Of a stretch of 64,000 bases of DNA, positions 53,301 through 64,000 are shown piece after piece; position 1 is the first letter of the stretch; every line of letters starts with the position of its first letter. A program made the translations under genes and the position numbers. The DNA comes from Dipetalonema caudispina (taxonomy: Eukaryota > Nematoda > Chromadorea > Rhabditida > Onchocercidae): positions 1-64,000 of the forward strand of contig JABVXV010000276.1 of the NCBI GenBank assembly GCA_013365325.1, written 5' to 3'. Under the pieces are notes generated by a model. The model was not told the DNA's origin and searched no databases. It saw only the letters and a program-made list of their open reading frames with translations.

Positions 53301-56300
53301 TAAGAGCGAAATTGATTTTTACATCTGATTCGAAGTGATTTCACCATCTCAGTATTGTCTCTATAAATTATATTCCTTACTCTTGTTTCTAATTTTGGCT
53401 GCTTCTTATCTTTACTTGTAATTTCAATATTTTCTTTTATCGGACGCTTTTTAATTTTTATCATTTTTTTCATTCTTTAACACTTTTCAATCATTTTTTG
53501 ATGAGTTTTCGAAATCATAATTTTGTATGTCACTTTTTCACAGTTTAGTTGATTTTACTGATTCTTTAAGTCATTAAGACTTAGGGTGAAAAACTTTCTA
53601 AGCTCGTAGATTGCTTAAGTTATTCAGTCTAAACTTTTCTAATTCTGGAAATATTCTAAAAATTGTTCAATTTCTGGTTAAGGATTCGCGCTTTTGCAGG
53701 CTGGAAATTTGCGTCGGCATGTAAAACTTTTACATCCTCCAGATGCTACATCCCGTACAGTTTTTCGATGTCTTAAATGTACTTGTGTATTCAATTCATT
53801 GCAGCCACTACAAGTACATGCCCGAAAACGACATCCTGAACAGGGTTTGATGGATTCATTTAAATTGATTTGAATTTATGTAAATATTTTGAATTCAGAT
53901 GCAATTTCTTTATTCTTTCAAATTAAAGTTGAAGAAAATTTTATACTTTTTAATTTCTTCACATTTCTTTATCTTCCTATATCTGAAATTTTTAATTAGG
54001 ATCATTTTTTCAGTAGCCTTGAAAAATTCTATGATGGTCGAAGACGGATCTGCTGATCCACAGGTACCTTATAGAATTATCATAAGAATTGGAAGAATGG
54101 TGATTGATTGCACCTTTCTCCAAAAAAAAGGAGGAAAAATACTTTGAGGTTCTATTATTATTTAAGTTTTTTTTGCGTGAAAATCAATTCTTTTCACATT
54201 CACATCAGTATTTATTATTATTTTTGATGTAATTTTAAATATACTTTCAAGGTTGATCTTACGTAAATTATGAATTATAAGGAGTTCTGGAGTTGCAGTT
54301 CGAAGCTCGATTTTGAACTCAATATTTACTGCTGAACAATTTGAAAAAAAAAAATTTTAGAAACAAAACAAGAGATGTAAATTTTGTTGCTGTATGTGTG
54401 GGAAAGCTTTCGGCAAAACATCCGATTTGATGCGACATTATCGAATACATAGTGGTGAACGGCCATTTTCATGTAATCGATGTGGTCGAGACTTTAATTT
54501 GAAATCTTCATTAAAATTGCATATGGATAGTCATGTCCGCGCCGACCATCCCGATAATTACTACACTTGTGCACGATGCCCTTTTTGCATGAAACAGGTA
54601 AACATGTTATTTTATTTACAAGATTTTAAAGGTTCACAATTTTAGAATTGTAAAAATGGAGATATTAAAAGAATTGAACTGAGAAAAAGTAATTTTCAGT
54701 TAGCATCGACACCATCATTACGTCGTCACCTCAAAATCCATGAAAGACCGTTGGAACATTGTGGAGTGTGTTCGCAAGTAAATTCATTTCCAATTGTCTT
54801 ACGTCTGATCTTCATTCACAACGGTGTATCGTATGACATGTTAAGATATTTGTTTACGTCAGTTTCTCGTCTGTCACTCTCTCGTGGAATTGCCATATCA
54901 TCACTTTTCCACGGACGTGTAGTATTGCTTTATGTGCATGTTTACGTGTGTTTTCCAAAATTCATACTGGAGTTTTGCAGCTCATATGTACAAGGAAAGA
55001 TGAATCTTGCATTTTCAGATTTTTCTGAGTAAAAAAGCCTTGGAGCAGCATCAAATAGCCTGTTTAACGGCAAACGCTGAAGTTGGCTCGTCTGGAAGTT
55101 TATTAGAACTTTTGCCACCTACTGAAAATACCCCTGTAAATACTGAGCCGGAACGGAGACCCTACAAATGTCGCACCTGCACGGCATCGTTTTCAACACT
55201 TCGCTGTTTGAAGGAGCATATTAATCGACACACGGGCATTAAACCGCATATATGCCGATTATGCTATAAATCGTTTTATTCATTAGGTACATAACTTTAT
55301 AAAGTGACGTTCAGCTTTATTTTCTAAGAGAAAGTTAATTTTGAAGGGTTACTTTGAATCGCGCAAATATGCAATCTACTCCACAATGTAAGCATACATA
55401 TTGCTTCCTGTTTGTCGAGTACGACAGAAATTTGTCTTGTATGAGTTCTACTATTAGCTAAGAGCTAGTGAAGTTGTAACAACGCCAAAATTTAATTGCG
55501 CAAATACGAAGAGTTCTTCGTGATAATTTTCAATATGTTTACATTTGTATCTTTATTTTTCTACTCCAAAGTTATTTCGAAATGAGAAATTAAAATTAGT
55601 CGTTTTTTGCAGCCCAGTTAAAATGTCACAGTGAGATACACACCAACAAACGGCCATTCAAATGTTTGACCTGTGATCAAACATTCAGGCGCCATTCTCA
55701 ACTAAAAGCACATACAAGCAAACATCCACGACCCAATAGTTTAATGAACTTTGTAAGTTTAACTTGTTCAAAGTCCATCATCCACGTTAACCATCCTTCA
55801 GTTACTGACGATTTAGCTGAGTTGTTATTGATTTTAAAACTGTTTGACGGATTAAATTTGTATCCCTCTGTATCAGAGAACGCTAAACATCAATCTCAAC
55901 TGGTAGCAGAAAACTGGCTGCAAACGGAATTAGGTTGAGCAGTCTTGGAAAGGTGATATCTTTCCATGCTAAATATTAAAATATCCTGTTTAATAGATAA
56001 CCATAATTGAATAAGGAAATATTTGCTGTGGTTCACTGATTGCTTTCGTTTTGTGCTGCTAAAATATTATTTCAGGAATCTCTTTCATGGTCACCCGACA
56101 ATTTATTCAGTAAAAGCGTACAGGATGATAATGCTCACTTTAGTGAAAACGATCTTACCAACTTTGATTTTTCGTCTTTAGATACTGATTCGAAGCAGTT
56201 AAATATTGATAATTCAGCTGAGGTAACTAACAAATCACCAATTATCAATCAATCAATCAAATTACCAATTATTACCAAATTACCAAATACCAACTTTGGT

Positions 56301-59300
56301 TTTTCGTCTTTGGATACTGATTCGATAACAAAAACAAACATTAAATATTGATAATTCAGCTGAGGTAACTAACAAATAATTGCGCTCATTTCAAGATTTG
56401 TTACTAGCTAACTTCTCCCAGTAGCTTCAAGTTACATGAAAAATATCTACACTCAAAATTTATGTCAAATGTAGTACCGTCCAACATACAGGATAGATAT
56501 TCTAGCAGTAACAGGAAAGACTAGCTCCATCAAAATTGAGTGATGAATAAATTAGATGCGTGAATTTTCAAGATTTCAAATGATTTTAAGGTTTATTTCC
56601 TTAAGTAATTGGCTTTTTCAGACATCGTATTTGAATAACTATTTGATATCACAAGACTGCGATCTAATAAATGGTTTGGCAGTTGAAAAATCTCAAGAAA
56701 CCCGTTGTCCTGTGTGTTTCTTTAGTTTCAGTTCAGGTATATTTATCGAATTTTATATATACTGGTTTATCTTTTCTTAGAAGTCATGATGAGGAAGTCT
56801 CAATGATTTACAGATGCTACGTTATCAACTCATTTGTACAATATGACTTCCGATCCGCTGCATAGTATTCCCGTCCTGGCATGTAATCATTGTTCGAAAA
56901 CCTTTTCCGGATGTGTTGGCCTTGCTGATCATTTGCAAGCATTCCATCGTCCTGTAAGTTTTTCGTACTCAGAAAATTGACTTTCCGTGCAAAAATTTCA
57001 CTCTATGTTAGCCAGTTGAGGAATGAAGCAATTGAAACCGTTATTAGCTTAACAAAAAGGCAAGTGGTTATTTGAATGGTAATCGCTTACTTCTTACCTA
57101 ACTTGCAGTTTACCAATTTCAGTAGGCTTGGGAAGCATTAAATGATTAGCCAAGTTACTAGAAGTTCTCCCAAGTTTTTCTGAAAACGGTATTATTTGCA
57201 GAATCAGCATGAAGAACGAAGTTTCACCTGTAATACAAATTTTTTGCTGAAAGAAGACCAAGTTTGTATATTTTTGATTTTATTGATAATTTGTCTTTGA
57301 TTTCATTATTCAAATTATTGTAAACTCGTCTTTGGTTTTATTACCAAAAATATTGCCAATATTATTATTGTATAGCGATGTTCAGTAATGCATTTTCAAA
57401 ATATTGTTGAGTAATAGTTAATATTTGAATTAGTTATTATGGACGATTTTGCACTTATTTTCATTCATTAGACGGGTTATAACGATAGACCTGTCATTTA
57501 TTATGCTGAAAAGAATGCTTTATTACATAGGAGGATCTGTTTTCTGTTACCATCGATTGATTTGATGATTAAAACGATATGTGCCGTAGGCTAAGGAAGA
57601 CGAGAAGATAAGAGAGGAGGAAAATGTCAACTATATTCATGGAGATTAAATAAGTTTAGAGAATTCGTAGCGCTGTAGATTGTTGTACTTGTAATTTTTC
57701 TTCAGCGATCGCATGTATGTGATGTATGTGATCGGCGATTCAAAAAACCATCAGATTTGGTGCGACATAAAAGAATTCACACAGGTAATTTCGATCATTC
57801 ATCGAGTTCCTCGAAATGAAATGTTTAATATGATAGCTAAATTTTTTCTTTTTTGACGGAAATTCGACGTGTAAAATTTGGCGATGATTGTTGTTTTAGA
57901 TATCTCTCCTTTTCAACAGCTTTTGGTGATATACACGATATCGTTTTTTATTTATTTAGGAAAAAGTTTTACCCACAAATTTTTGTTTTAGGTGAGAAAC
58001 CCTTCTCATGTGGAATATGTGAACGATCTTTCCGTGTTAAATCAACTTTATATCAACATTTGAAAATACACGAGGATTTGGGTAATGCGCGTGAAATGTG
58101 TACATTATGTAAGCGATGCTACTGTTCGTTGTCAGCTTTACGGCAGCATCTATTTTTAGCTCATGCGGAAGAGAAATCTTTCAAATGTACGGATGAAACA
58201 TGCAGCGAACGATTTAAGTAAGTTCGCTGCGGTTAATGCTTTTGAAAGATGTGTAAAAATTTTCTTTAAATTTCTAAACTTTTGCTCATGGTTCATAAAA
58301 AGAAAAACTCAAACCTTAGGACTGCTCGTAGCCGTGACGCACACGTAAGACAGTTCCATTCGTACGTAGCTGTTGATGGTATTGATGGCGTTGCGTCTTC
58401 GCTTAGTACCAATGAGCAATTTCAAGCAACTGCATTACAGCTAGCGCCAGATTCTAAAAATGCGGGATTTGTGCAGCCTTCGTTTAATTCTGCTTTTTCA
58501 CGTATTGTAAACAAGGTTTGTGAGATGTTTTTTTTTTTTTTTTTTTTTTGTAAGATGAAGTTTTTTTTCTTTTACTTAAAGGTAGAATCTTTAAAGTAAT
58601 TAATGAAAATACTTGGCTACGATTGATTTATTTTCGTTTAGGACATCAACAATACGGCAACCCATCTTGTTTTGAGACTGCAACCGCATTTGAATCCACA
58701 AACTGTTGAAGTGACAGTTACTGAAATTTCGTAAGCTACCAATTACATAAATATTTGTTACCACTGAGCTCTTCGCAAATTTCATCGTACTTACCATTCT
58801 TAAGAATCTATCAAAATTTTCAGAAATTCCCGCACACTTGATAAGGTTTGCCAATGCGTTGATTTTGAACTATTAACTTCAACTGAAGTCAAATTTTTAA
58901 ATGTAACAGATTAATCACTTTTATATGTTTCAATTGCAGTGTTAGCGATGTGAATGAAATAAATGGTGCGATTGTGATTCCGATGCAAATGTTGCGCTCC
59001 TTGTCACCGGAAGGTGTTATGCTTCGAATTGCTGTTTCTTATCCATTTTTGAATGCTGGTTCATTTATAATTGTCGATTCGCGGCGCATGTTTTCTTTTT
59101 TATCAGAAAAAGGAGTAAGCTATTTTCTGAAATCCAGTTTTAAAATACAAATTTTATATCAAATTATCAACAGCTTACTGATGAATTCATATTAAATAGA
59201 ATAATTTAAAGCTGGTAATATAAAGGCTTCGATTAAGAAGTTCATATAGAAGTTCATATAAGCGCATTAAGTGACCACCGATCATTCAGCCGCACCATAT

Positions 59301-60101
59301 TTTGACTTCATAATCGTCGATCACTTATTTGAATGATCAGATGGTTATCATTGTAATTAGTTGACCAATTTTTTCACTGAATCATTTATTACAGACGGAT
59401 ACTATAATGGTACCGGTGAATGCATCTGTTGAATTTACCAATTTACCGTTAAGTTTATATACGAGTGCCCAAGATTTCGACTCTTTGGCACAACCACCGA
59501 CATTCATCTCCAATTGTGTTGTTTGTGACGAAAGTTTCTCCAGTCAGGAAGAAAGTGACGCACATTTCAGTGGTGAAGATCATGAAACAGCACAGGTAAC
59601 CGTTACACATTATATCAGAAAGTAATTTCAGAGCATGATAATTTTACTACTTAGATTCAAAAGTGATAGTTCACGACTGAGTAACTTTGTCGTATTTATT
59701 TTAGTTTTTCTCTCTCCCGCAATTAGCACGACATTTGGATGGAGCAACAACAACAATAAATAACGATCATTTTCAGCCGTTTATGTGGGTTGATTTCCTT
59801 TGAATATTAATCTTTAAATACTGGTCCTTAGTTTGATGTTAAATGTTTAAGTTGGTGTTGTATTTGCATTGTTTATTTTTCAAAAAATGATATTTTGTTG
59901 TGAGTAATTTTTCTCGAGCATGTTAACAAGTATGTAATCTGCAGAATTTTCAGGACGAGAATGGAAGTGTGTAAGCTTTGTTTAGAGCAGTTCCAAGATC
60001 GAGAATGCTTACTGGCACATATCCGTCGGGAGCATGAACGAGACAATATTGATTTGCTTGATCGCAATGATTTGTTAACTTGGCGTCGAACTTTAAATTA
60101 A
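50311..60101 (+). CDS. Multi-C2H2 zinc-finger protein (about 23 fingers)
   Basis: A probable nuclear DNA- or RNA-binding protein; I do not recognise a named orthologue. Twenty-five exons join in frame to about 1,187 residues: 50311-50518, 50800-50855, 51259-51356, 51542-51758, 52142-52287, 52593-52720, 53068-53204, 53700-53844, 54014-54063, 54361-54597, 54700-54777, 55019-55286, 55613-55752, 56076-56222, 56622-56736, 56814-56953, 57202-57261, 57706-57784, 57992-58217, 58320-58515, 58642-58730, 58940-59114, 59395-59595, 59705-59784 and 59954-60101 (TAA). The N-terminus is acidic with a Gln/His-rich end. Fingers fall in two arrays (residues about 90-636 and 715-910), then a 130-residue finger-free region and two last fingers. 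Classic linkers appear as SGERPFSC, GIKPHIC and GEKPFSC. A polyadenylation AATAAA lies at 60418-60423. The least certain parts are the first exon and the joins around exons 14 and 17. Confidence 0.9.
51259..55752 (+). other. First zinc-finger array
   Basis: Exons 3-13 encode a C2HC-like finger (CSICDALFDLEKYLNH...C), then about 15 C2H2 units. Examples are CDVCGKEYNKEHNLKLHRLG, CSFCPKKYARL, CEACGKTFKKKFELMRHYVV, CEICGKRFTQKASLGQHMLT, CNRCGRDFNLKSSLKLHMDS, CRTCTASFSTLRCLKEHINR and CLTCDQTFRRHSQLKAHTSK. Several fingers are split by an intron between the Cys pair and the His helix. One finger (CGVCSQ...HQIAC) ends in Cys instead of His. Confidence 0.9.
56157..56377 (+). repeat. Tandem duplication across exon 14 of the zinc-finger gene
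   Basis: An about 80-base segment at 56157-56235 (end of exon 14, its donor and the first intron bases) is repeated at 56289-56377 with substitutions and about 10 extra bases. The spacer is itself built of short ATCAATCA and TTACCAA repeats. The second copy again ends with GCTGAG followed by GTAACT. Confidence 0.9.
56622..58390 (+). other. Second zinc-finger array
   Basis: Exons 15-20 encode CPVCFFSFSSDATLSTHLYN (final His displaced, so probably degenerate), CNHCSKTFSGCVGLADHLQA, CDVCDRRFKKPSDLVRHKRI, CGICERSFRVKSTLYQHLKI, CTLCKRCYCSLSALRQHLFL, and a last unit with an extended C-X4-C (CTDETCSERFK...HVRQFH). The short exon 57202-57261 supplies a linker with a lone Cys. The THTGEKPF-type linker spans the intron at 57785-57991. 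Confidence 0.88.
58400..59500 (+). other. Finger-free region of the zinc-finger protein
   Basis: The end of exon 20 and exons 21-23 encode about 130 residues without Cys pairs (HLVLRLQPHLNPQTVEVTV, GAIVIPMQMLRSLSPEG, AGSFIIVDSRRMFSF). Alternating hydrophobic residues suggest beta structure, that is, a folded domain rather than a linker. I do not recognise the family. Confidence 0.6.
59500..60101 (+). other. C-terminal zinc fingers and stop
   Basis: Exon 23 has CVVCDESFSSQEESDAHFSG with a distal His (EDH). The last exon has CKLCLEQFQDRECLLAHIRR followed by EH, then a short tail ending LTWRRTLN and TAA at 60099-60101. The donor at 59785 (GTGGGT) was preferred to GTTGAT at 59788 because it alone gives the phase needed to enter the finger frame. 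Confidence 0.85.
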
Positions 60102-61020
60102 TTAGAAAGAATTTTTGCTTTACATTTTTTTCCCAGTTCATTATCAATTGCTTCATTGCTTTGTACTGTTTATATCTTTTTCTATAATTAAATTTCAGTG
60201 AATAGATCCAACTATGTATGCATGCCTAAAAAGCTCCGATTCATAGCGATTGGAATGTTGTTTTCTTGGCAAACAGAATAGTATCATTGTTTTGATTTTA
60301 TCAATTGATTCACATATGTGATGGATCTTATCAACACTCTGTGCAAATTGTATATTTTTCAGGAGAGAATAGATAATATTGTACATCTTTGATTTGCTAA
60401 ATTCGTTAAATTATATCAATAAATAGTTTACTTTGACATGTTTTTTTTTCTTTTTTTTTTGCTAATATGTTGTTAGCATGTGTTTAACCGTATCATTCCA
60501 TTTTATTAAGAAATATGCTGTGATTTTTTCAACTTTTAGGCTCTTTTTTCGCTGCATGCATTAAGTAATGAAATAAGGAAACGAATGAAAGCAATAATTG
60601 CACAGTAAGCATGTAAACATAGATATCACTACGATGTGTTTAAGTAAACTTGTAAGTAAAACAGAGGTGCTCCTCTTCAATTCATCCTCGACGAGTGATC
60701 CATTATATGATAGAAATGATAGAGTGATCAGTGCTTCCTTACAGGTGTCACATTATTCAATGCAGTTGTATTTCCAGGATGAATTCGGATGTCAAATATG
60801 CAAAAATGCATTTTATACGATTCAAAAATTACATTGTATCAAATACATCACTATGGAAATACTGCAAATTTCATTCAAATTATTGTGTAAATCTTGTTTT
60901 TATGGTATATATTTTTCATATTTCAAGAAATTTTTCATCCTTAAATTATCTAAAAAGAGCATATCATATATTGTTTGGATCTACCAATACGAACCGTTGA
61001 GGAAAAGTTAACGAGAGATA
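60102..61020 (+). other. Zinc-finger gene 3' UTR and region before the RING gene
   Basis: The 3' UTR of the zinc-finger gene probably ends after AATAAA at 60418-60423, followed by T-rich DNA. From 60598 to 61011 the plus strand stays open in one frame (SSSTSDPLYDRNDRVISASL, DEFGCQICKNAFYTIQKLHC). A TTTCCAG acceptor at 60771-60777 directly precedes an ATG at 60779 in another frame. This may hold the 5' exons of the RING gene, but no join could be proved. Confidence 0.4.
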
Positions 61021-62747
61021 ATGGAACTATGTGATTCTAATAAATATCCTAAGCTTTTTATCAAAGATTGGCATGAAAGTCATGTTAAATATGTGACAAG
61101 TTTTCAGAAAGGTTTCGAAAAGCTACCGCTTGTGGGTTTTTCGGTTTGTTCCGGTATCGAAATCATTAGGCAAAAATTGCATCCCAGTAATACAGTGGCT
61201 TTCAAGAGTTGGGATTCACTACAAATGCCATTATGGGCTAAGAATCGTGTGGAAGCAGGTATGTATGTTGTAAAACGAATTTTGTCTTTCAGAGTTTTTG
61301 TATTTTTGTAAGGAATTTGAAAATTTTGACTTTGTTAAACAGTTATAATACCCCTTAGGATATTAGAACTGTTTTGTTGAGATTTTTGATCGGTCCTCTT
61401 AATTTATCCGTATATCAATTTGTGAATTTGTAAAATGTCAATTTGTAGCCCAATATATTTTATCTTGCTAAATAAAGTTTCATTTTCACTTTAATTTATT
61501 TGAAGTATTATAATTATATGCGCTTCTGTCAATTTATATTTTTCTGTAATGGAATTTTTGTTTCAGATGATTATCTACGAATACTTTTACGATTCGAGAA
61601 GAGACGCCTGGGTGTCTGTTTTCGTCTCAATTCATTTCCACCATCATGTTACGTCTATTTCGATTACCCTCCAAATCATCCCATGGAAGAGTTATATTTA
61701 GCACTGGCAAACTCTGAAATGTTTAATGAGGAAGTAAAAGTTAAATCACTTTTATAGAGTAAAATTCATCGATTAACTTAGAAATAAGTTTAAATTAATT
61801 GCAGCGAATTTTTGACTAAAGAAGGAAGACTTTTCAGATGTTCCTTTGAATTAGAGGTCATCTTCAGAAATATTATCTAAATAATGTCTATTTTGATGAC
61901 TGAGGGTAATTATCTCAGTATGAGATCATTCTGATTATGTAAACATGGGATTATTGTCCGGCTATGTTTGTATTTTCTATTACTTACCGTGTTTTATTTG
62001 GCAGGGTACACCTCTTATTGCAATTCCAAACCCTTTTGAAATGTTTACATGGACGGCGCAAAAGAAACAGAAGGTTGTCGACAAAGAACAAGATGCCATT
62101 AAACCGTTAGTTGAAATTGAAACATCAGCGTCCAACAAGGTATTTCATTTATCTTTTAATATTTCACAATTTCTCCAGGCATTTTTTGAAATTCGAATCG
62201 TTCACTTCATGGGAACTTTTTTTTTCAAAAAATATGATTAGATTTGAATTCCTCAATATTCTAACATATTGCATTTTACACAAATTTCTCAAAAATACAT
62301 ATATTTCCTCCTCATTACGGTACGAAATCATAAATGTTATAACGCTGCATTTACATTCTCGAGAAAGCATTGTTGCGTTAAACAACAAAGCTGATTGATC
62401 AGCAAATGAATCAGATGGACTTTTTTTTCCTCCGAAAAGAAAAAAGAAAAGAAAACATTCTTTGGTTATAATACAAATTACTTGGCTTGTTCTTTAGAAT
62501 TTTCATCTATTTGTATGCATTGTAGGCCACAACACCAATATGTACATTTTGCTGGGAACGACCTATCGATATACTTCTAATGCCATGCAGTCATGCAGTA
62601 TGTTGTAAAGTTTGTAAGGATAACTATATAAACTGCGAACGACGACGAAATAAAGCAAAAAATCTATCAATGGAAGTTGTATGCCCAATTTGTCGGAAAA
62701 AAAGTACACTTTTTTCCTGTTTATTTCGTCGAAGATATAATTTGTAG
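61021..62747 (+). CDS. RING-finger protein, probable E3 ubiquitin ligase
   Basis: Four exons join in frame: 61021-61258, 61567-61733, 62005-62139 and 62526-62747 (TAG), giving 253 residues. The last exon encodes a C3HC4 RING: CTFCWERPIDILLMPCSHAV, CCKVC, then CPICRKK after a basic spacer. RING domains recruit ubiquitin-loaded E2 enzymes, so an E3 role is inferred from the fold. The first 170 residues (FSVCSG, AFKSWDSLQMPLWAKNRVEA, YVYFDYPPNHPMEELYLALA, IPNPFEMFTWTAQKK) match no family I can name. The ATG at 61021 is the first after an in-frame TAA at 61009. An acceptor TTTTCAG at 61101-61107 inside this exon means the true N-terminus may instead come from upstream exons. AATAAA follows at 62881-62886. 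Confidence 0.75.
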
Positions 62748-63209
62748 GAGATGCTTTTAATTTTTGAGTTTGAAAATGTTTGGATTTACACATTATATTT
62801 GCAATAATCAAATGCTGGAGTTAGTTCAAAATTAAACTTTGTTCTGTTACGGAAAGTGATATTTGACAAAACGGTCATAAAATAAAAGAAACTGATAGTA
62901 GAACGAACCACAAAAATGAGATAACGTATAGGGAATAACAAAACTTTAAATTCCTCCTCGTTATTATCATCTTCCTGTTCTACTCAATATTAATTCTTCC
63001 TTGTTTTATTTGTAATTAAGAAAGTGAAATTTGCCGAGTAGTATTATTTTCAGTACATGGTTTTTGGTTTTTTCGATTACTTTTTTAGTCATTCGATATT
63101 TGATTAGGTCAGTTATTTACTGTGAACTAATCAGATTCAGATTGTGGATGGATGTAAACTTATTAGGGACTTGGAAAGTTTGATGAAGAAGAAATAGTTT
63201 CTTTTTCAG
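62748..63209. other. RING gene 3' UTR and spacer
   Basis: This is AT-rich DNA after the RING stop, with the polyadenylation signal AATAAA at 62881-62886. No open frame of interest lies between it and the CTTTTTCAG acceptor that ends at 63209. Confidence 0.7.
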
Positions 63210-63436
63210 TTGAAAGTGTTGCACAAATTTGGTTTCCCAAAATCTATCGTTGTTTACTCTGTACAAATGGTTGTAATACGATGTCAGCAGTTGCTGGTGG
63301 TGAAAATGGTTGTGGATGTGTTATTGGATGTTATGAGAAAGCAAGGAAATTATGTGATAATGGTGGTTCATGTCCGCATTGTCACAAAAAGCTTATCGAT
63401 GTGTTGCAAATTTTCATTCAAGGTGAACAGGATTGA
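63210..63436 (+). CDS. Unattached exon with RING-like cysteine cluster
   Basis: After CTTTTTCAG at 63201-63209 the frame entered with two leftover bases reads 74 residues to TGA at 63434-63436. It contains CLLCTNGCNTMSAVAGGENG, CGCVIGC and CPHCHKKLIDVL. The C-X2-C ... C-X-C-X3-C ... C-X2-C layout parallels the RING of the exon at 62526. It could be an alternative last exon of the RING gene, reached from the GTAAGG donor at 62609, which gives the right phase, or the end of a decayed tandem copy. No start codon belongs to it. Confidence 0.5.
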
Positions 63437-64000
63437 TGATGAAGATGAAATTCGGTTACTTTAAAATTCAAAAGTACAGTGGTTTTAGGATTACCAGATC
63501 CATCATAAGAAGATTGCTGTTTAAATGATTTAGGAAGCTTGCACAGATATTTACATGTTAACTTGAAAAGGATGCAATCTCAAATCGTTACCACAGTAGA
63601 TAAAATAGAAAATATTGGATTTTCAGATGACTGTGATAAAAATCGAAATTCCGTGAATTTATATTCAGAATGATAAAGTGATAAGAGATCATTTGGCACT
63701 TTTTTTTTCTTTGTCCCATAGCTAAACACTCATATATCATGGTAAAAGTTTTTTGTATTGTACTGAACTTTTGATTTTTATTGGTGCCTTCTTTTCCTAA
63801 AAGTTTTACAAATTTCAAGGGAATATTGAGGATAGAGCTTTCCAGTTCTTTTGCGATACCATAGCTTATTGTTTTTTCTTATTGTTTTACGTGTATCATC
63901 GCAAGAGACAAGAAAATATATAAGCGCTTTCTGATAATGTTGTATGCTTTTTTTTTTCTGAAGTTTTTGATTGATTACTGTGATTACATGGTTATCTTTG
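63437..64000. other. Right-edge non-coding stretch
   Basis: This is AT-rich sequence with T-runs near 63702 and 63950. I see no supported exon, RNA gene or repeat beyond short homopolymers. Confidence 0.6.

Overview
This window looks like nuclear DNA of a parasitic nematode, most likely a filarial (onchocercid-type) worm. That call is an inference. The DNA is very AT-rich and full of TAA/TTA microsatellites. The genes are cut into many small exons, with nematode-style acceptors (TTTTCAG, ATTTCAG) and GTAAGT-like donors, and two recognisable families have known Caenorhabditis counterparts. The species cannot be named from sequence alone. Nothing bacterial, viral or CRISPR-like was seen. All gene models below were assembled by eye from splice sites, reading frame and family similarity.

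Four protein-coding loci are visible. (1) About 9.8-22.8 kb, plus strand: a class-1-type transmembrane semaphorin (sema domain, PSI domain, one membrane helix, short cytoplasmic tail, no Ig domain). Its signal-peptide exon is not securely located. The 9.8 kb upstream holds repeats and no gene I can support. (2) About 48.7-26.3 kb, minus strand: a complete afadin/canoe orthologue (afd-1) of about 33 exons and about 1,750 residues, with RA-RA-FHA-DIL-PDZ, a proline-rich tail and a conserved C-terminal segment. (3) About 50.3-60.1 kb, plus strand: a 25-exon, roughly 1,187-residue protein with about 23 C2H2 zinc fingers, not recognised as a named gene. (4) About 61.0-62.7 kb, plus strand: a small RING-finger protein with a C3HC4 C-terminus, followed at 63.2 kb by an unexplained exon coding for a second RING-like cysteine cluster.

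The semaphorin and afadin genes converge on a 3.4 kb spacer. Afadin and the zinc-finger gene diverge from a shared 1.5 kb region that carries a GC box, a TATAAA, an E-box, GATA-like sites and repeated AAGGTCA half-sites. The zinc-finger and RING genes run in tandem about 0.9 kb apart. Semaphorin (guidance receptor/ligand) and afadin (links nectins and adherens junctions to actin) both act at cell contacts, but nothing here shows co-regulation.

Points most worth a second look are: an in-frame 93-base cassette exon just before the afadin PDZ domain; a possible alternative last exon of the semaphorin; a decaying in-frame tandem duplication inside the zinc-finger gene; the duplicated RING-like terminal exons; and a perfect GC-rich hairpin followed by 11 T inside a semaphorin intron.
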